Source: Icerya purchasi (Eukaryota > Arthropoda > Insecta > Hemiptera > Monophlebidae). Taken from it: DNA of 64,000 nt. Below the pieces are notes generated by a model. It had not been told where the DNA came from. It was given only the letters and a program-made list of their open reading frames with translations, and did not search any database. A program made the position numbers and the translations under genes. Positions 47,901 through 60,313 of the stretch are shown here, piece by piece (position 1 is the first letter of the stretch; every line of letters begins with the position of its first letter). Location: assembly GCA_039619475.1 (NCBI GenBank), contig CM077115.1:60518864-60582863 (forward strand). The letters are read 5' to 3'.

Positions 47901-48549
47901 GTTATAATAATGAACAATATTCAGCATACGTGCCAGACGGAATTAATGAAATTATATTATCAGATTTCAGAGTTTTTTATTATTAAAATTTAGTTTCTTA
48001 TGAATTATCGTGGAAACCCATATTATTAATATAGACGATAAAAAAATTAAAAATATTAAGAACTACGTTCGGGAATACAGGATTTAATAGAAAAACAATA
48101 AGTAGGATACACATATGTCAATTATTCAGTTCATAGGAACGAATAGTTTATAACTATCTGTAGTAGAAGAGTTGTAACTGGCGCACATATTTCACATGGA
48201 ACACTCTGAACAAACAACTTGAACGTTTTATAATGTAACGCACGTTTCCTCCGTGTAATTTCTTGATAATGAAAAGAAAATAGTTCACGTGCTTTGTTTG
48301 CAAGTATTCTCCATGCTTTTTTCTGTTTATTTCGGTACGTTCAGATCGTTTTTGCGCAAGTCAGTTGGCAATTTTAAAATTTGTTTTTAGATCTTTTTAA
48401 CCCTGAATTTTTTCAATTAACTAATTATAATTGTAAAATAAAAACGGTTTAGTAATTATTCTAAGTTAAAAAATTACCGAAATATACTTTATAGATTATA
48501 AAACTTTGGCGAACTAATAATAATGATAACGAGTATATCTGATAGATAT
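44930..48549. other. 3' flank of the bromodomain gene and spacer
   Basis: Apart from the duplication above, AT-rich sequence with no coding signal. An AATAAA at about 46,481 could be a distal polyadenylation signal. No nearer canonical hexamer was noted. Confidence 0.4.
45240..45800. repeat. Diverged direct duplication downstream of the bromodomain gene
   Basis: About 235 bp at 45,240-45,475 recur at about 45,565-45,795. Shared blocks include GATTTTAATATA.TT, ATATAAGTTTTAAAAT.TGATCTT, TATTATTTTTAGTTTT.TATTTAA and TTAAATTATATTTTA. The units are 320-330 bp apart and strongly diverged by small changes. They lie 300-870 bp after the stop codon and could be part of the 3' untranslated region. An A run (about 45,510-45,527) separates the units. 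Confidence 0.7.
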
Positions 48550-48816
48550 ATTAAATCCTGAAGATAGCAGAATAAGAGATAAAGAACAAGAAAAACTATT
48601 ACGGTATAAGAACTTGCAAATAGAACTTAAAAAGTTATGGGAGAAAAAAGTGTAATTATTGTTCCTATAGTAATTGGTGCCCTTGGAGCAATTCCACCCG
48701 ACCTGAGAAAACAACTGGATATAATAGGATTGAATACAGTGACGTTAGCACAGCTTCAAAAATCAACGCTATTACGAACAGCCTACATACTGCGCAGATA
48801 CCTCTGTGACTCCTAG
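48550..48816 (+). mobile_element. C-terminal end of a restriction-endonuclease-type LINE (piece A)
   Basis: One frame reads RIRDKEQEKLLRYKNLQIEL then KKLWEKK. After a single frame shift near 48,650 it reads VIIVPIVIGALGAIPPDLRK and LAQLQKSTLLRTAYILRRYL, ending at the stop 48,814-48,816. This is the ending that follows the restriction-like endonuclease in R4/Dong-type LINEs (KVIPIVIGALG..P..L...L..LG...Q....LGTA.ILR). The next piece begins 10 bp later. Confidence 0.75.
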
Positions 48817-48825
48817 ATCCTTGGA

Positions 48826-50403
48826 TTGACCTAAAACTATATGCTAAAAATAGTACACAATTGAGGACGTTGTTAGATATTGTCAGCTCGATGTCCAGAG
48901 ATGTTAATATGATATTTGGATTAGAAAAATGTGCCATAATAAATACAGTTAAAGGAAAAGTGGAAATTATACCGCTAACAGTATTATTGGATAACATACA
49001 GCTGAAGCATATTGAACCGGATGCATACCAGAATTCCATAGGAATGGTCGAAAAACATGGTATACAACATAAAAGGATGAAACAGAAATTAATAGATGTA
49101 TTCTAAAAGCGATTAAAAATGACACTTGCGACCAGAATACAAGCCAAGTATATAGTTAAAGCAATAAATACGTTCGTAGTACCAACACTCACATATTCTT
49201 TTGGAGTGCTCAAATAGAGTAATACTAAGAAATTAGAAAAGTTGCAGCGTAAGATAAGAATTTTGTCTAACAGAACATCAAATGCATCACCCGCATGCTG
49301 CTGTGGAACGTGTCTGACCCTCCCACGAATGAAAGGAGGGAGAGGAATAATATGCCTTAAAAATATACACAACAAACAACTACTAGGATTAAGAAAATTA
49401 CAAAGGCAGCAGAACAAAATATATACAAGATAGTCTGGGACTGTGACTATAAATATACACCATTAAAGCTGGCGTGTTCGGAAATAACAGATGAAATACA
49501 GAGATTTTAGTTGACAACTGCGAACATGCACAGCGCCTTAAATAAAAAGCCCCTCCATAGTAAATACTGGGCAACTATAAACAAAGACTCAGTTAATAGA
49601 GTAAACACACACACAAATGGCTAGCAGCTGGTAAGATTTATCCGGAGATAGAGGGCTTCATGTTAGCATTACAGGATGGTGTACGAGAAACACGGTATAT
49701 AGGAAAAGAATATTAAAAAAAGCGATAGAAAACGAAAACTGTAGAAAGTGTAACAGAAACCTGGAGACCATAGGTCCTATACTCGCAGAATGCCCCATGC
49801 TGGCACAACCATAATACACGCATAAACATAATAATGTTGCTAAAATTATATATAAAGAGATATGCAAATTACACGGTATAATAAATTAATAATGAACCGT
49901 ATTACAAGTGTAAAGTACCTGATATCGCTGAAAATGAAACGCGTAAGATATACTGGGACATGCAAATAAGAACAGATAAAACAGTCGCTGCGAACCGACC
50001 TGATATAACGTTGGTCGATAAGAAGAATAAATATGCGGCCCTTATTGATATCGCAGTTGTGAATAACGAAAACATTCAAAATAGATACTCGATGAAAATA
50101 AATAAATACACGGGGAATTAGCCATGGAAGTTAACAGACTTTGGGCTATGAATAGTGTCAGGATACTACCATATTCGTTATTTCAACAATGGTGGTCGTA
50201 CCAGTAACGTGTCAAGAAAAGGTGCCGTCGAATTACATCTAAACTACGAAAAATTAGTAGTCGATATTCAGAAAGCAGTCATCATAGATTCCATTCATAC
50301 AAGCAGAATGTTTAAAGAAACGTAGTGTACTTCTCCCTGGTTCATGCTCGAGAAGCTACAACTTAAACCTGCGAAAAACGGAGAAGAGAATAATAATAAC
50401 AAT
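48826..50403 (+). mobile_element. Restriction-endonuclease-type LINE (R4/Dong-like), RT palm to 3' end (piece B)
   Basis: The sequence opens at the RT motif-C position (DLKLYAKNSTQLRTLLDIV, FGLEKCAIIN). It continues KRLKMTLATRIQAKYIVKAI, NTFVVPTLTYSFGVLK and KLEKLQRKIRILSN, then LPRMKGGRGIICLKNIHNKQ. A knuckle follows: CRKCNRNLETIGPILAECP, where the expected His is Pro. The restriction-like endonuclease motif RPDITLVDKKNKYAALID fits PD-x(14)-D. The end has RILPYVISTMVVVP and an AAT-rich tail. Many stops. Such elements usually insert in a sequence-specific way, but the target here is not evident. Confidence 0.85.
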
Positions 50404-51084
50404 TAGGAATAGAGGAATACGTAATTAAAATTATATTAAAATAAATTATATTTTAAAAGTGAAATATTTCATTATTCATTTACAATGTTGTAAGTTTACG
50501 TTGATAAAAAGGTAAAATAACAATTTATACGTTTTATCGTTAAGCTTTGCCGATTTCATTTTATTTAAATTGTAAATTCTTACGCAGATATCGAAAGCGT
50601 TTAAATAGTATAATATTATGCGATAGAATAGAGTAAACTACATGATAAAATTAAAAATTTTTAAAATAAAGTTATGTTTAGTTCGAATTTTTGTTCAATA
50701 TTCGTTTGAAAATTGTTTATAGAAAACGGAAAAAGAATTCGAATTGAATTTTTTTTGAAAACTGTCCTTTTTTAATCGCATTATAATATTAGATGATGAT
50801 CTAAAAAAGGAATGATGGATTCTAAGAGAAAGAAACCGGTCTAATATTCTATTTACTGTAAATTTTTAATTGCTAACTCTTTTAGAAACTCATTTTATTA
50901 AATATTTTGTGTAAATTTTAAAAAATTACATGATGCAAAAAAGTTTCCCATCAGCATTAAAACATAAAGGCAAGAAAATTTGATGTTAGAAAGAGTTTTT
51001 GTCGAAGGAAGTTGACAGTCAGTAAAAAAAAATGTGATTTTTATTCGTTTTATATCTGCATCCGATTTACACCGTATTATTACA

Positions 51085-51120
<36 letters not shown>

Positions 51121-53751
51121 TGGCATTACGTACATACGTAAGTCATACTACCCGGTGCCGAGTGTCGTAGGTACCTACTTGTGCGGACTGGTTATATAAA
51201 CATAGGCAGAGTGTTCATGAGAGGAGCCTTTTAACATGTCGAGCGCAATTTCACTTAAAATAAAATGCCCTCTTATCGGGTTTCACCATCGGCACATCTA
51301 ATGTTACCTAGTTTAGTCGTATAGTAGCGATTTAGCCTTTACCAATTGAAACGAGAGAAGAGAAGATAACAGAACTTTATCAAAATCGTAAATATCACAG
51401 CGTGCCTGTTGAAATGAATCGCGAAGGAAGTACTTAACTATTGCATATTTCTTTTTACTTGATTTTGACATTTCGCTTTTTTCTATACTCTAAAAAAAAA
51501 AAAAATAATGCAAAATTATTTAAACTGTAACGAGTATTATTGACACAATTTATTAGTTCACATAAATTCAAATGAGATACTAAAAATATTTTTGAGTTTG
51601 GCAGATCAAATTTAGAAGCGTTGCAGTTTATTTATCACACCTAAAATTCTGATTGACGAAAATAATGATCAAATTATCTCTAAAAAAAAACAAAAAAACA
51701 ATTGTTTTTAATTCTTAATATTTACGTCTCGGCAGTTCATTTCTGTTAAGTTTGTTACGCAGTTCGTTCTACTCGATTTATTCTTATATACACGATACAT
51801 AATATATCATAAGCGTAGTAGAAATGTATTTCTTGGTAAAGAGAGCACATGGAGCAGGTGCAAACTTGGAAAGACCTTGTAAACATATATATGGGGCATT
51901 TCACGTCAAATGTCCCAGCGCGTCGTCGCTCGAACGCCAAAACGCTTACTTTTCAACTGATGATTACGCTACTAAGAATCATATACAAAAATAACAACAT
52001 GTTTTCGATGTATCGTTTTCCTCAGCTTTCCGATGAAATCATTCGTTTTTTGAAAATGTACCTTTTTATAACCTTAAAAAATCGCAAAACGTGTTATATT
52101 TTCAAAAGGGCATTTTTAATATTTCCTTTAAAATACTCTAGATCGAAAGAGGGGGGGGGGAGTTTACACCGATATAGAAATTTTCAGAGTGTGTTTTTTT
52201 TTCTTTCACGAGATATTGAACGCCAAAATAAAGACGAACCGCAGCTGTAGCGCAGCGTGATATGCGGCACAGTGTATTTTCTATCAATAATGTTTATTAA
52301 ATAACTAATTCTACCACACGTAATAAGTATATATTATTTATTTATACACTGAAACATTCTTTGTACATTTTTGCAATATAATTACATAATGTATATTTAC
52401 ATAAGTATCACAGAAATTTATTTATTTGTTTTCTCTGTTTTTAAAATTTTCTTTGTGTTTGTAGGTAATTTTTTTTACATCGGGAATAAATGAATCTGAT
52501 TTACGTTTATAAGTTTCAGTTCTACAATTATTAAAAAATTTTGCTGTTTCTAGTATCAATGGCTATTCATCTTTTTTAAATGTGGAAAAGTTAAACAACT
52601 GTTTCGCCGAGTTAATATAGGATGATTACTTTTACCAAACGGATTAATGCATCTTGAATGAAAAACTGAATATAGCGTTAGAGAAAAAATAATTAAATTA
52701 ATCTATGAATTAACCACCGAAGTTATACCATAAGCTCAAGTTTTTCGATGTTCATAAAGTAATACGCGCTTTCGACGACGCTCGCTCTTGTTATTCAGCA
52801 CAATTACAACGATGGTAATCCATAACTAAATAAACGTAAGCTAACCATAATCCAAATTCGGCGTCAAATAGATATTGGAAAAACCCAATAAACATTTTGC
52901 GCTACGCTGCGTCATGTGCCACAGCAGTGGGGTCCGTCTTTATTTTCTCTAGACGCAATAGTATTACCCTTTTACCTATACCTTTTATTTCTTCTACGTA
53001 CTATTTCACATTACTGTTTATTAGAAAACCCTATCACTTGTTCTCTTCTCCCTCCTGCATTCTCCGAGCTATAAGAGTATACCTGATGGCCACTATTTAG
53101 GCTAGTGTACCGCATACTTTTGTCTCATTTATTTATATTATATCTTCCTTTACTTTTTCTTCTAATTTTAATTCGGTATCTTCTAATTTTAAAGGCCTAC
53201 ACAGTTGTAAAGACTCACTTTTAGTTCTGTCCAAGTGTGATTCACATTCTGGTTCAGTTGTTTTTTCTGGTAGTTGTCCTCCCTATTTATATCTTCACTA
53301 GGTGGTGGGACAAAATCGGGAACCCATTTATGACCTTGGCTTTGTTGGTGGATATGCATTTTATATACCTTCTGCCAAGTTTGGTTTTGTGTTTTTAATT
53401 TTATCTTCATGTACTAATTTTCTTGTAATTTTTGCGTTCTCTCTGTATGTACCATTTTATTGAGCGTATTGCTTCTAGAGGAATTTCTTTGCCGCGCTCT
53501 GGAAGAACGGGGGGTCATTGTCCGTTCCTGCCTTTACCTCGTTTGTTTCAATTCCCCGAGTAAATAGTTACCCAATCGTTCGGTCAGATTGAAGTCCGCA
53601 GCAGTCACCGCGAGCAGATGAGGTAGATGTTGACGTAGAGAGCCTAATCAGTGCCCTTCTGCTCTTTACATTGCGCATCCGCCATCTTATGATCCCCCCT
53701 TAGTCGGTATATATTATATAAAAACATTTTAACTGATATTTGCCAACATAC
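50404..53751. other. Spacer between LINE and dynein exons
   Basis: AT-rich with a TA array at 51,086-51,117. A 133-codon plus-strand frame at 51,849-52,250 contains a G8 tract and no recognised motif. A minus-strand frame at 53,189-53,410 (HKWVPDFVPPPSEDINREDN) looks compositionally like protein but matches nothing I know. If the dynein gene continues, further exons should lie here or beyond; none could be recognised. Confidence 0.4.
51086..51117. repeat. TA microsatellite
   Basis: Uninterrupted TA run of about 16 units in non-coding sequence. Confidence 0.9.
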
Positions 53752-53943
53752 CTGATTGAGTATCGTACAAAACATCGCTAGCGGGAAGTAGTAATCCGGA
53801 GTTTGCTTAGCTATTTGTGAAACGCAATAATACACATTTGTTGTACATTTGCAGACATCTCGCATGTCCACTTGAGCACCTTCAACTCGACCTTCCGCTT
53901 CGGACAACAGTTTTCGTTTTTCTTCAATTTCTTCCAACAATAT
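53752..53943 (-). CDS. Dynein heavy chain exon (after the AAA5/AAA6 linker start)
   Basis: A 64-codon exon with acceptor ATGTTAG before and a perfect donor CAG/GTATGT after, in phase 0 at both sides. It reads LLEEIEEKRKLLSEAEGRVE then DMRDVCKCTTNVYYCVSQIA and KQTPDYYFPLAMFCTILNQ. This is the helix then YRP.A.R.S.LYF....L..I.PMYQFSL..F..VF block of dynein heavy chains, the ATP-driven minus-end microtubule motors. It directly continues the protein order of the exon at 56,707-56,940. The sequence is divergent: the usual YRP and MYQFSL are VCK and DYYFPL. The neighbouring downstream exon was not found. Confidence 0.75.
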
Positions 53944-54699
53944 CTAACATGCGAAAAGTAGCGACTTTTAAAAATTCACCAGTGTGTAATTCGACGAAAT
54001 ATAAAATTAACCTTAAACGTTATGAAAATACAGGTGATACTACTGCAGAAGATTAAATACCACGCGGACATGTTTTGTGCCGGGTGAACTGAATCACGCG
54101 ATACGCTCGCCGGTTTATGCGCAATAACCGATTGCATCTTTACCCGCAATGCCCGGCCTAGGAATGTGATCATTTTTGAATAAAACTAATAAAAGGGACT
54201 TTACATGTTTTGTTTTGCGAGTGAAAAATTCGTACAATGACACGGGGAAATATAAAAAATTAATATGGATAACCCGGTGTGAGTTTGACAACTCTAACGT
54301 ATTACTGAAGAGCGGTGTTTATTCAGCTTGTCTTTTTCTGCCTACAATGTAATAAGGTGCTTTCAGCCGTGATTAAATATAAATTTAAAGAACTAGTGCA
54401 ATATGGTCGAGCATTTTAATTGGAAGAAATTAATGATTAATAAAATAATTAAATTATGAGAATAAATATTCAAAAAAAAAAAAAAAAAAGAGTTGGAAAA
54501 GTCTGTTCGGGAGAACATGTCCCATCTTCGGAACTAGAAAACAAAAAAGCAAAAATACATTAATAAAGATAATTTTCAGTAATACACGTTTGGGATCTGA
54601 AGGAGACCTAAATAAATAATCGGTCTGAAAACAAATCGAAAGAATATTATTAAAACTGAACCTGAATGTTTGATTTTTAACTTTTGAAAAATGTGAAAG

Positions 54700-55447
54700 A
54701 TACGATTTTAGGAGAATCCGACAAATAATAGAAAAAAGACTAAAAATAAACGAATCAACATATGTAGCATTTATCGGCATGGAAAAAGCATTTGATAGGA
54801 TCATTTGGGAGCTTCTATGGAACACTTTGGAAAAAAGGTAGGAGTAGACTTCAAAGATAGAAGATAATAAAAATATTACACGAAAACCAAATAGCGATAA
54901 TAAAAAATAACGAAAACCAAATAGCAATAATAAAAAGCAACGAAAACGAAGTGGAAGTAACAATAGGAAAAGAAGACAAGGATGTTGCATGTCACCTGGG
55001 CTTTTCAGTGTATACATGGAGAAAATGATTCAGGTAGTTAAAGAGAAAGGAGAATCGGGAATTATTAAAGGGGAGGTGTAAGAACGTTGAAGTTCCGCTT
55101 CGCCGATGGCGTAGCAATCGTGGGGAACAATGAAACAGAATTGGAAGAATCAATACAATATTTGGCAAAAGTAATTAAAAAATACAATATGGCGATAAAC
55201 GAAGAGAAGACAGTGGTGATGAAATGCGATAAGAAGCAGGGAACAGTAAATATAAAAATTAATGGAAAAATTCTAAAAACAAGTTAATAGCGCCACAGAT
55301 GTCTTGGAAGCGTAATAATCCAGGACGGGAGAAACGATAGAGAGATAGTAACGAGAAGTAATCTAGCAAAAACGGCGTTCAATAAAAAAAATCGTTACTG
55401 ACGTCAAAAAGTATAAACTTGGAAACTAAGAAGTGTTTCGTGAAAAC

Positions 55448-55484
<37 letters not shown>

Positions 55485-55940
55485 AGTATATTTCTGTACG
55501 GGTCAGAAACATGGACGATAAACACGCAAATGTATAATTGAATTAAAGCCTTCGAAATGTGGTACTGGTGTAGCATGCAAAAAATTAGCTGGATGGAAAA
55601 AATAACAAATGAGAAAAGGTGCTAAAAGAAATACACGAATCTCTCCTCTAATGGAAACATTAAAAAAAAAAGAAGAGTTAAGTAGATAGGACATTTATTC
55701 CGTCATAATCAGACGTCAGTACAAATAATGGAAGGCGAAATAGAAGGCAAACGATGCAGAGGAAGACCCAGGAAAATATTCATTGAGCAAATAATAAAAG
55801 AAACAGGAGCAACAAATTATACAAATTTAAAAAGAAAGGCCGAATTGAAAAATATTCTAATGCTTAGTAGTTGGATTAACAGGATCGAATATTATAAATT
55901 CGTTATCCACCGATTCAGGGCAAGAAGAAGTGAAAGATAA
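54700..55940 (+). mobile_element. LINE reverse transcriptase with C-terminal tail, decayed
   Basis: Frames in order: STYVAFIGMEKAFDRIIWEL (motif A), RRQGCCMSPGLFSVYMEKMI (motif B), LKFRFADGVAIVGNNETELE (motif C, FADG for FADD), YNMAINEEKTVVMKC (thumb). Then YGSETWTINTQM, SWMEKITNEKVL and EGEIEGKRCRGRPRKIFIEQ, typical of the C-terminal region of RTE/CR1/jockey-like elements. The second Asp of the active site is Gly, and a TA array at 55,449-55,482 interrupts it. It lies antisense in a dynein intron. Confidence 0.85.
55449..55482. repeat. TA microsatellite inside LINE fragment
   Basis: About 17 TA units splitting the C-terminal coding part of the LINE remnant in the dynein intron. Confidence 0.9.
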
Positions 55941-56319
55941 GTAGTACGATTGAATTATCTTAAAGTGGAATTCGGTATAGGTGTATGTTGTTGGATTCTC
56001 CGGGAAGCACTGATTTGTCTATTATTATTTAGGAAAGAAAATCAAAAAGCTGAAAGTAGGTGAATTATTCTTTTCCAGAGAATACAACAGTATCGACCGA
56101 ATTCTACTTTAAGATAACCCAATCGTATTGCATCATGTATCATTGATACCTACTATTTCTGTTTTTTTTTTTTTCGAATTAAAATCAAATATTTAAATTC
56201 GTATTTATTAATATTCTTTGATTTTCTTTTCTAAACAGGTTATTCGAGTCTCCTTTAGATTCTAATAATATAAAATTTATCTTTATTAATATTTTTTTTT
56301 CTTCTGTTTTCTAGTACTT

Positions 56320-56480
56320 ATCTTGGCTAGACAACATAAAAAACTAGATAACTATCAACAATACAAGGGGAAACTAAAGGATGTGGCACGTAACAAGGAA
56401 TTATTGAACACATTGATCGTCAACGTTCGTTAAGCTAAGCGGATAAGACAAAAGAAGAAGAAGAAGAAGAAGTACTTAAG
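56320..56480 (+). mobile_element. LINE 3' end with AAG tail
   Basis: A frame reads WLDNIKKLDNYQQYKGKLKD then VARNKELLNTLIVNVR and a stop, like the extreme C-terminus of RTE-like LINEs (WL.DI..W.....LF.LA.DR..F..VV..V). It ends in an AAG microsatellite (about 56,449-56,472). It may belong to the preceding fragment or to a second copy. Confidence 0.6.
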
Positions 56481-56706
56481 ATAGAATGTACTGCCAAAAA
56501 AAGATTTGCAGCGTGTAGTTTCTGTTGTGTTTATAATTTTATTATTTCGTTAACTACTCGTATTTATCAAACGAGATGTATGAGTGATTTAAGGTAGTAC
56601 GTTTTACGTTTTTTATTATCAGCGTGCCATTTTTATTCCTGTACACCGTCCGAAAATTGAACGTACGCCATCGATAGGTACTACGAGCATTCTAGATAAA
56701 TCTTAC

Positions 56707-56940
56707 CTTTAGCGAGGAGAGAGTGTTTATTACAGTTTCATCGTCTAGCACATTTTCTTCTGTACAGACGATGTTTAAAATTTTATCTTCCGCTTCCGTC
56801 AGTACTTTACTAGAATTCAACCATTCTGACATACAACTGTGTTTATTTTCGTCCAGTATTGGCGAATCCTTTTTAATTATGGTTTTTAATAATTGCTGTT
56901 CCACTCCAGTTCGCGTTAATGTAAAATTAATTACAGTTAC
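56707..56940 (-). CDS. Dynein heavy chain exon (INFT.T..GLE.QLL block)
   Basis: A 78-codon exon bounded by an acceptor (TTATAG) and a perfect donor (AAG/GTAAGA), phase 0 at both sides. It begins VTVINFTLTRTGVEQQLL, the signature that opens the region after AAA5 in dynein heavy chains (VTLINF.VT..GLEDQLL). It continues with the coiled part EAEDKILNIVCTEENVLDDE then TVINTLSSLK (LEDKIL.LL....GN.LDDE.LI.TL..SK). The next exon continues exactly in family order 2.8 kb away on the same strand. Homology is clear but identity to any one paralogue (axonemal or cytoplasmic) cannot be decided. Confidence 0.8.
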
Positions 56941-58738
56941 CTATAACATTAATGATAATGACAAATTAAAAAAGAATTTAAATACGCGCTTCTGCAGGAT
57001 ATTAAGCATTTATCTATTTGTAGTCATTTATTTATTATTTTTTTGGTATGGTAAACAAAAGCGTTTTGATTATTTTTTAATAAATCCTAAAAGTACAATA
57101 ATCACTAAAACGAACTGTGGTCGCCTCTATTTTTTTTTTTTAATTGTTCGTTTTGTAGAAGTTTCTCCATGATAAAACTTTAACTAATCGATTTTTCCGA
57201 GAGAGACATAGAGGGAGAGAGTTAGAGAATGAAGGAGAATGATGAAGAACGGAGGAGGACTAGAAAAAGTCAATAGAAATATAAGATTGTACACCACACG
57301 TATTACACGTATTATGTTTGAATGTTGCGCAATCGAATCAGCTGAAAGAGAGTAAAATTTTAAATGCACTTCAGAAATTACAAATAACAGTAGCTGAGTT
57401 TACAACCAAAAGTCGTTTAATACGGAGTTCCTAGCGACTACATTACGTAATTTCATATCGTACCATTAAAAAAAAAAAGAGGCCAGCACGGACGAGGATG
57501 AAGTAAATAAATTTGCGAATTATGAAGTATATATGAATTTTACAACTTGATTTTTTCATCCGAAATTAGATATGTTTTTACTTTTTGAAAAACTGTAGTT
57601 AAAACCTTTAATTATTCAATAGGTTAGACGGTTTTTGATAAAAAAAAAAAAAAAAGTAGCCAATTAAAACGAAGAAAAGAAACTTTTAATAAATGTAAAT
57701 GACGCAAGAGAAATGAACAGCGGAGGGCTTGCGATTATTTAAAACGTTCTATATGTGATTACCTTATTAATCAATTTCAAACTAAACTGAGGATTATATT
57801 GTGACGAAATCAGAAATATTTTAAAATTTTTATGCGCGACGATAACGACATCTTCGAAAAGTATGTATTTCTTATTATTCCGTTGTATAATCTTGTTAAG
57901 CACAATATCACCTAAAACAGAAGAGGTAACAGAATGTCATCTTATCATTCCAGTAATAGGTGCATAATAATAAAAGGTGATGAAATTAAAATATTATAAG
58001 GTGTTCTGTTTTTAAACTAAAAATCTGCGTAAAAATTAAGGCAAAACATTAACGAGCCAATGAAATTAAGTAAATTTAAAAGAAAATTAATTTTAACACG
58101 CGATTATTTAAACTTTTAATCAAATCGATAAACCGGTGTCGATTACTGCCAACAAAACGCAAATAAATTGAAGTGCTACCATTGCTAACATACACATGTA
58201 TGTATATATTTCATTTACGATAGAATTTCCTCTACTTTTTTGTGTTTCATTTTCAACAGTGTATCTATTTGCCTTGATTATGAACAGTCAGCGAACGAAT
58301 TTTCACCACTTTTACTGTAAAGGGATAAATTTTGGAAACTCGAAAACACCGTTTGCAAAAATTTCTAATTACTTTGATTTAATTAAAATTATTAACTACT
58401 AGCTGCCCCGGCGAACTTCGTACCGCCTCAGAATCAATAAATGTTGTGTTAACTTATTAGCTGAATTAACTTCAGTTTTATGTACAATATTTGGGAATAT
58501 AATTTTAAAACGTTTTAAATAGTTTTTGAGATCCCTTTCTTGTACATGCAAATCTGAAAAACGTATCTAACTTCTTTTCAAAAATACATCGCCTTTTATA
58601 TTCGGGAATACAGTTTTAAAACGTTTTAAATAATTTCGCAATCGCTTAGTGTATCTAATAAAAAAAATGAGAAAATATTCCGTTTACAGTACGACCATTT
58701 AATGAAATAAAATTACAATTAAATAATTCGACCATACT

Positions 58739-60099
58739 TTATTGTAATGCCTTGTAATGTACAATATTTTTCGTTTTTCTTTCCGGAGAGAAAACAAATA
58801 GCGCCGATGGTTTGCCGACTCTCGAGCACGCAACGTACAACTGCCCATGCGAAAAACACGGCAATTCAAGGTTTATTCCACACACTTCTAACGATTGATC
58901 TTGGGATTTATTAATTGTCATTGCGAATGCAAGACGCACTGGAAACTGGATACGCTTAAATTCAAAAGGAAAGTCGGTTGGAATTAGTGGTATTCTTGGA
59001 ATAAGCACATTCTCGCCTTTGAACTTTCCTATGATTATAGTAGCTACAATTAAATTTTTCATAATTTTTTTAACAGCGAGTCTTGTTCCGTTGCACAATT
59101 TCGGCTGATTCAGATTGCGTAGCATCATTATCACCGAGCCAGCTTTGAGCTGTAAATTGTGTGGCGGTAATCCTGGCAAATCCAATGAAGATCGATAATG
59201 GAATCGATTGACTTAAATGAATGCATTTGTCCATCAATTTGACTCTGAATTTTTATATTTAAATCATCTACATCCTTATTTTTTGGTGCTAAAATGTCTC
59301 GTTCGCTCAACCAAACATGGTTTTTGTAATTTGCACCAATATTTGGGAACACTTTCAATATTAATTCTTCCTTTGACGTTGTGAATTGACAAGAATTTAG
59401 TGGAAACGAAATGAGGCCAGTAGAAGTGTCAACATGAATTTTCCCATTGCCAATGTCTATTAATGTCTTTGAAAACACTTCCGCCGATATGTCATTTTGT
59501 AACGCCACTCGCATATTTGTTTTTAACTTGAAATGTTTCACGTATCTCCATAAATGTGATGTCTTCAAGCAAGCATTTATTTCATCAGCAGCTGTTGATC
59601 TGGGAATGACTGGCAGTGTTTGGCGAAAATCTCCAGCCAGTAGAATCATCGCGCCTCCGAAGAGGTTGTGATTGCTGCGCAAATCTCTTAATGTTCGATC
59701 AAGTGCCTCCAATGCTCGTTTGTGTGCCATCGTACACTCATCCCAAATTATTATTTTACAATTTTGTAGCACTTTCGCCATTGCTGATGTTTTGATTATA
59801 TTACATGTCGGTTCATCTATTGTTTATAAATTCAATGGCAGTTTGAGCGCAGAATGAGCGGTTCGTCCGCCTTCTAACAATGTAGCAGCGATCCCGAATG
59901 ATGCTACTGCCAGCGCTATTTGTCTTTGTGCCCGAATCGTATCTAAAATTAATGAAATTAAAAATGTTTTACCAGTTCCGCCGGGTGCATCTAGGAAAAA
60001 TATTCCTCCACTGCCGTCAGAACGAAGACACAAATTCAAATGATCGAGGAATTTGAATTTTCTATAGCTAACCACCCTCAAATTTCTAACTTGTCCCAT
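58739..60099 (-). pseudogene. Helitron Pif1-like helicase domain, broken
   Basis: Motif order: Walker A FFLDAPGGTGKTFLISL (about 60,010-59,960), IAATLLEGGRTAHSALKLPL, Walker B KIIIWDECTMAHKRALEALD, motif III MILLAGDFRQTLPVIPRS, then NMRV and LPPHNLQLKAGSVIMMLRNL. The end has FAMTINKSQDQSLEV and LYVACSRVGKPSALFVF. The expected SQGQ Gly is Asp. There is one stop (TAA in place of Gln, between 59,824 and 59,781) and one frame shift with a short deletion near 59,185. About 450 codons remain; autonomous proteins exceed 1,300. The 5'-to-3' helicase unwinds DNA during rolling-circle transposition. Confidence 0.92.
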
Positions 60100-60313
60100 T
60101 AAAAAACGGGTTTCTTCGATGCATATACCTACAGAAGTCGCTTCCGCAAATTTCGTAGAAGATCGGTATTGGAGCGGTACATTTACGACGATTAGCCTTA
60201 CAATGTGACCAGACGGAAAAGATACTTCCGAAATGGTTATTTATGACCCTTGAAGGTTGCGGTATAATATTCGTTCTTTTGTATCGGTGACAATCGTTAA
60301 CCGCTTTGTGCAA
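60086..60313 (-). other. Unidentified open frame at the Helitron 5' side
   Basis: A 75-codon frame with Cys/His content (HKAVNDCHRYKRTN, VWSHCKANRRKC, YEICGSDFCRYMHRRN) runs to the start of the helicase frame within the Helitron. It does not match Rep or helicase motifs that I know. It may be a captured or degenerate piece. Confidence 0.35.

Larger units (their letters stand above)
53944..56706. other. Dynein intron filled with LINE pieces
   Basis: A 2.76-kb intron of the minus-strand dynein gene. It holds LINE fragments on the plus strand (54,700-56,480), a TA array (55,449-55,482) and an A run (about 54,474-54,489). Confidence 0.65.

Noticed and set aside
53189..53410. A minus-strand frame taken as the next dynein exon
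   Set aside because: No match to the dynein segment expected there (LFE.DKL region) and no clear splice signals.
54454..55017. A 187-codon minus-strand open frame
   Set aside because: It is the antisense shadow of the LINE reverse transcriptase read on the plus strand, with low-complexity Phe/Leu composition.
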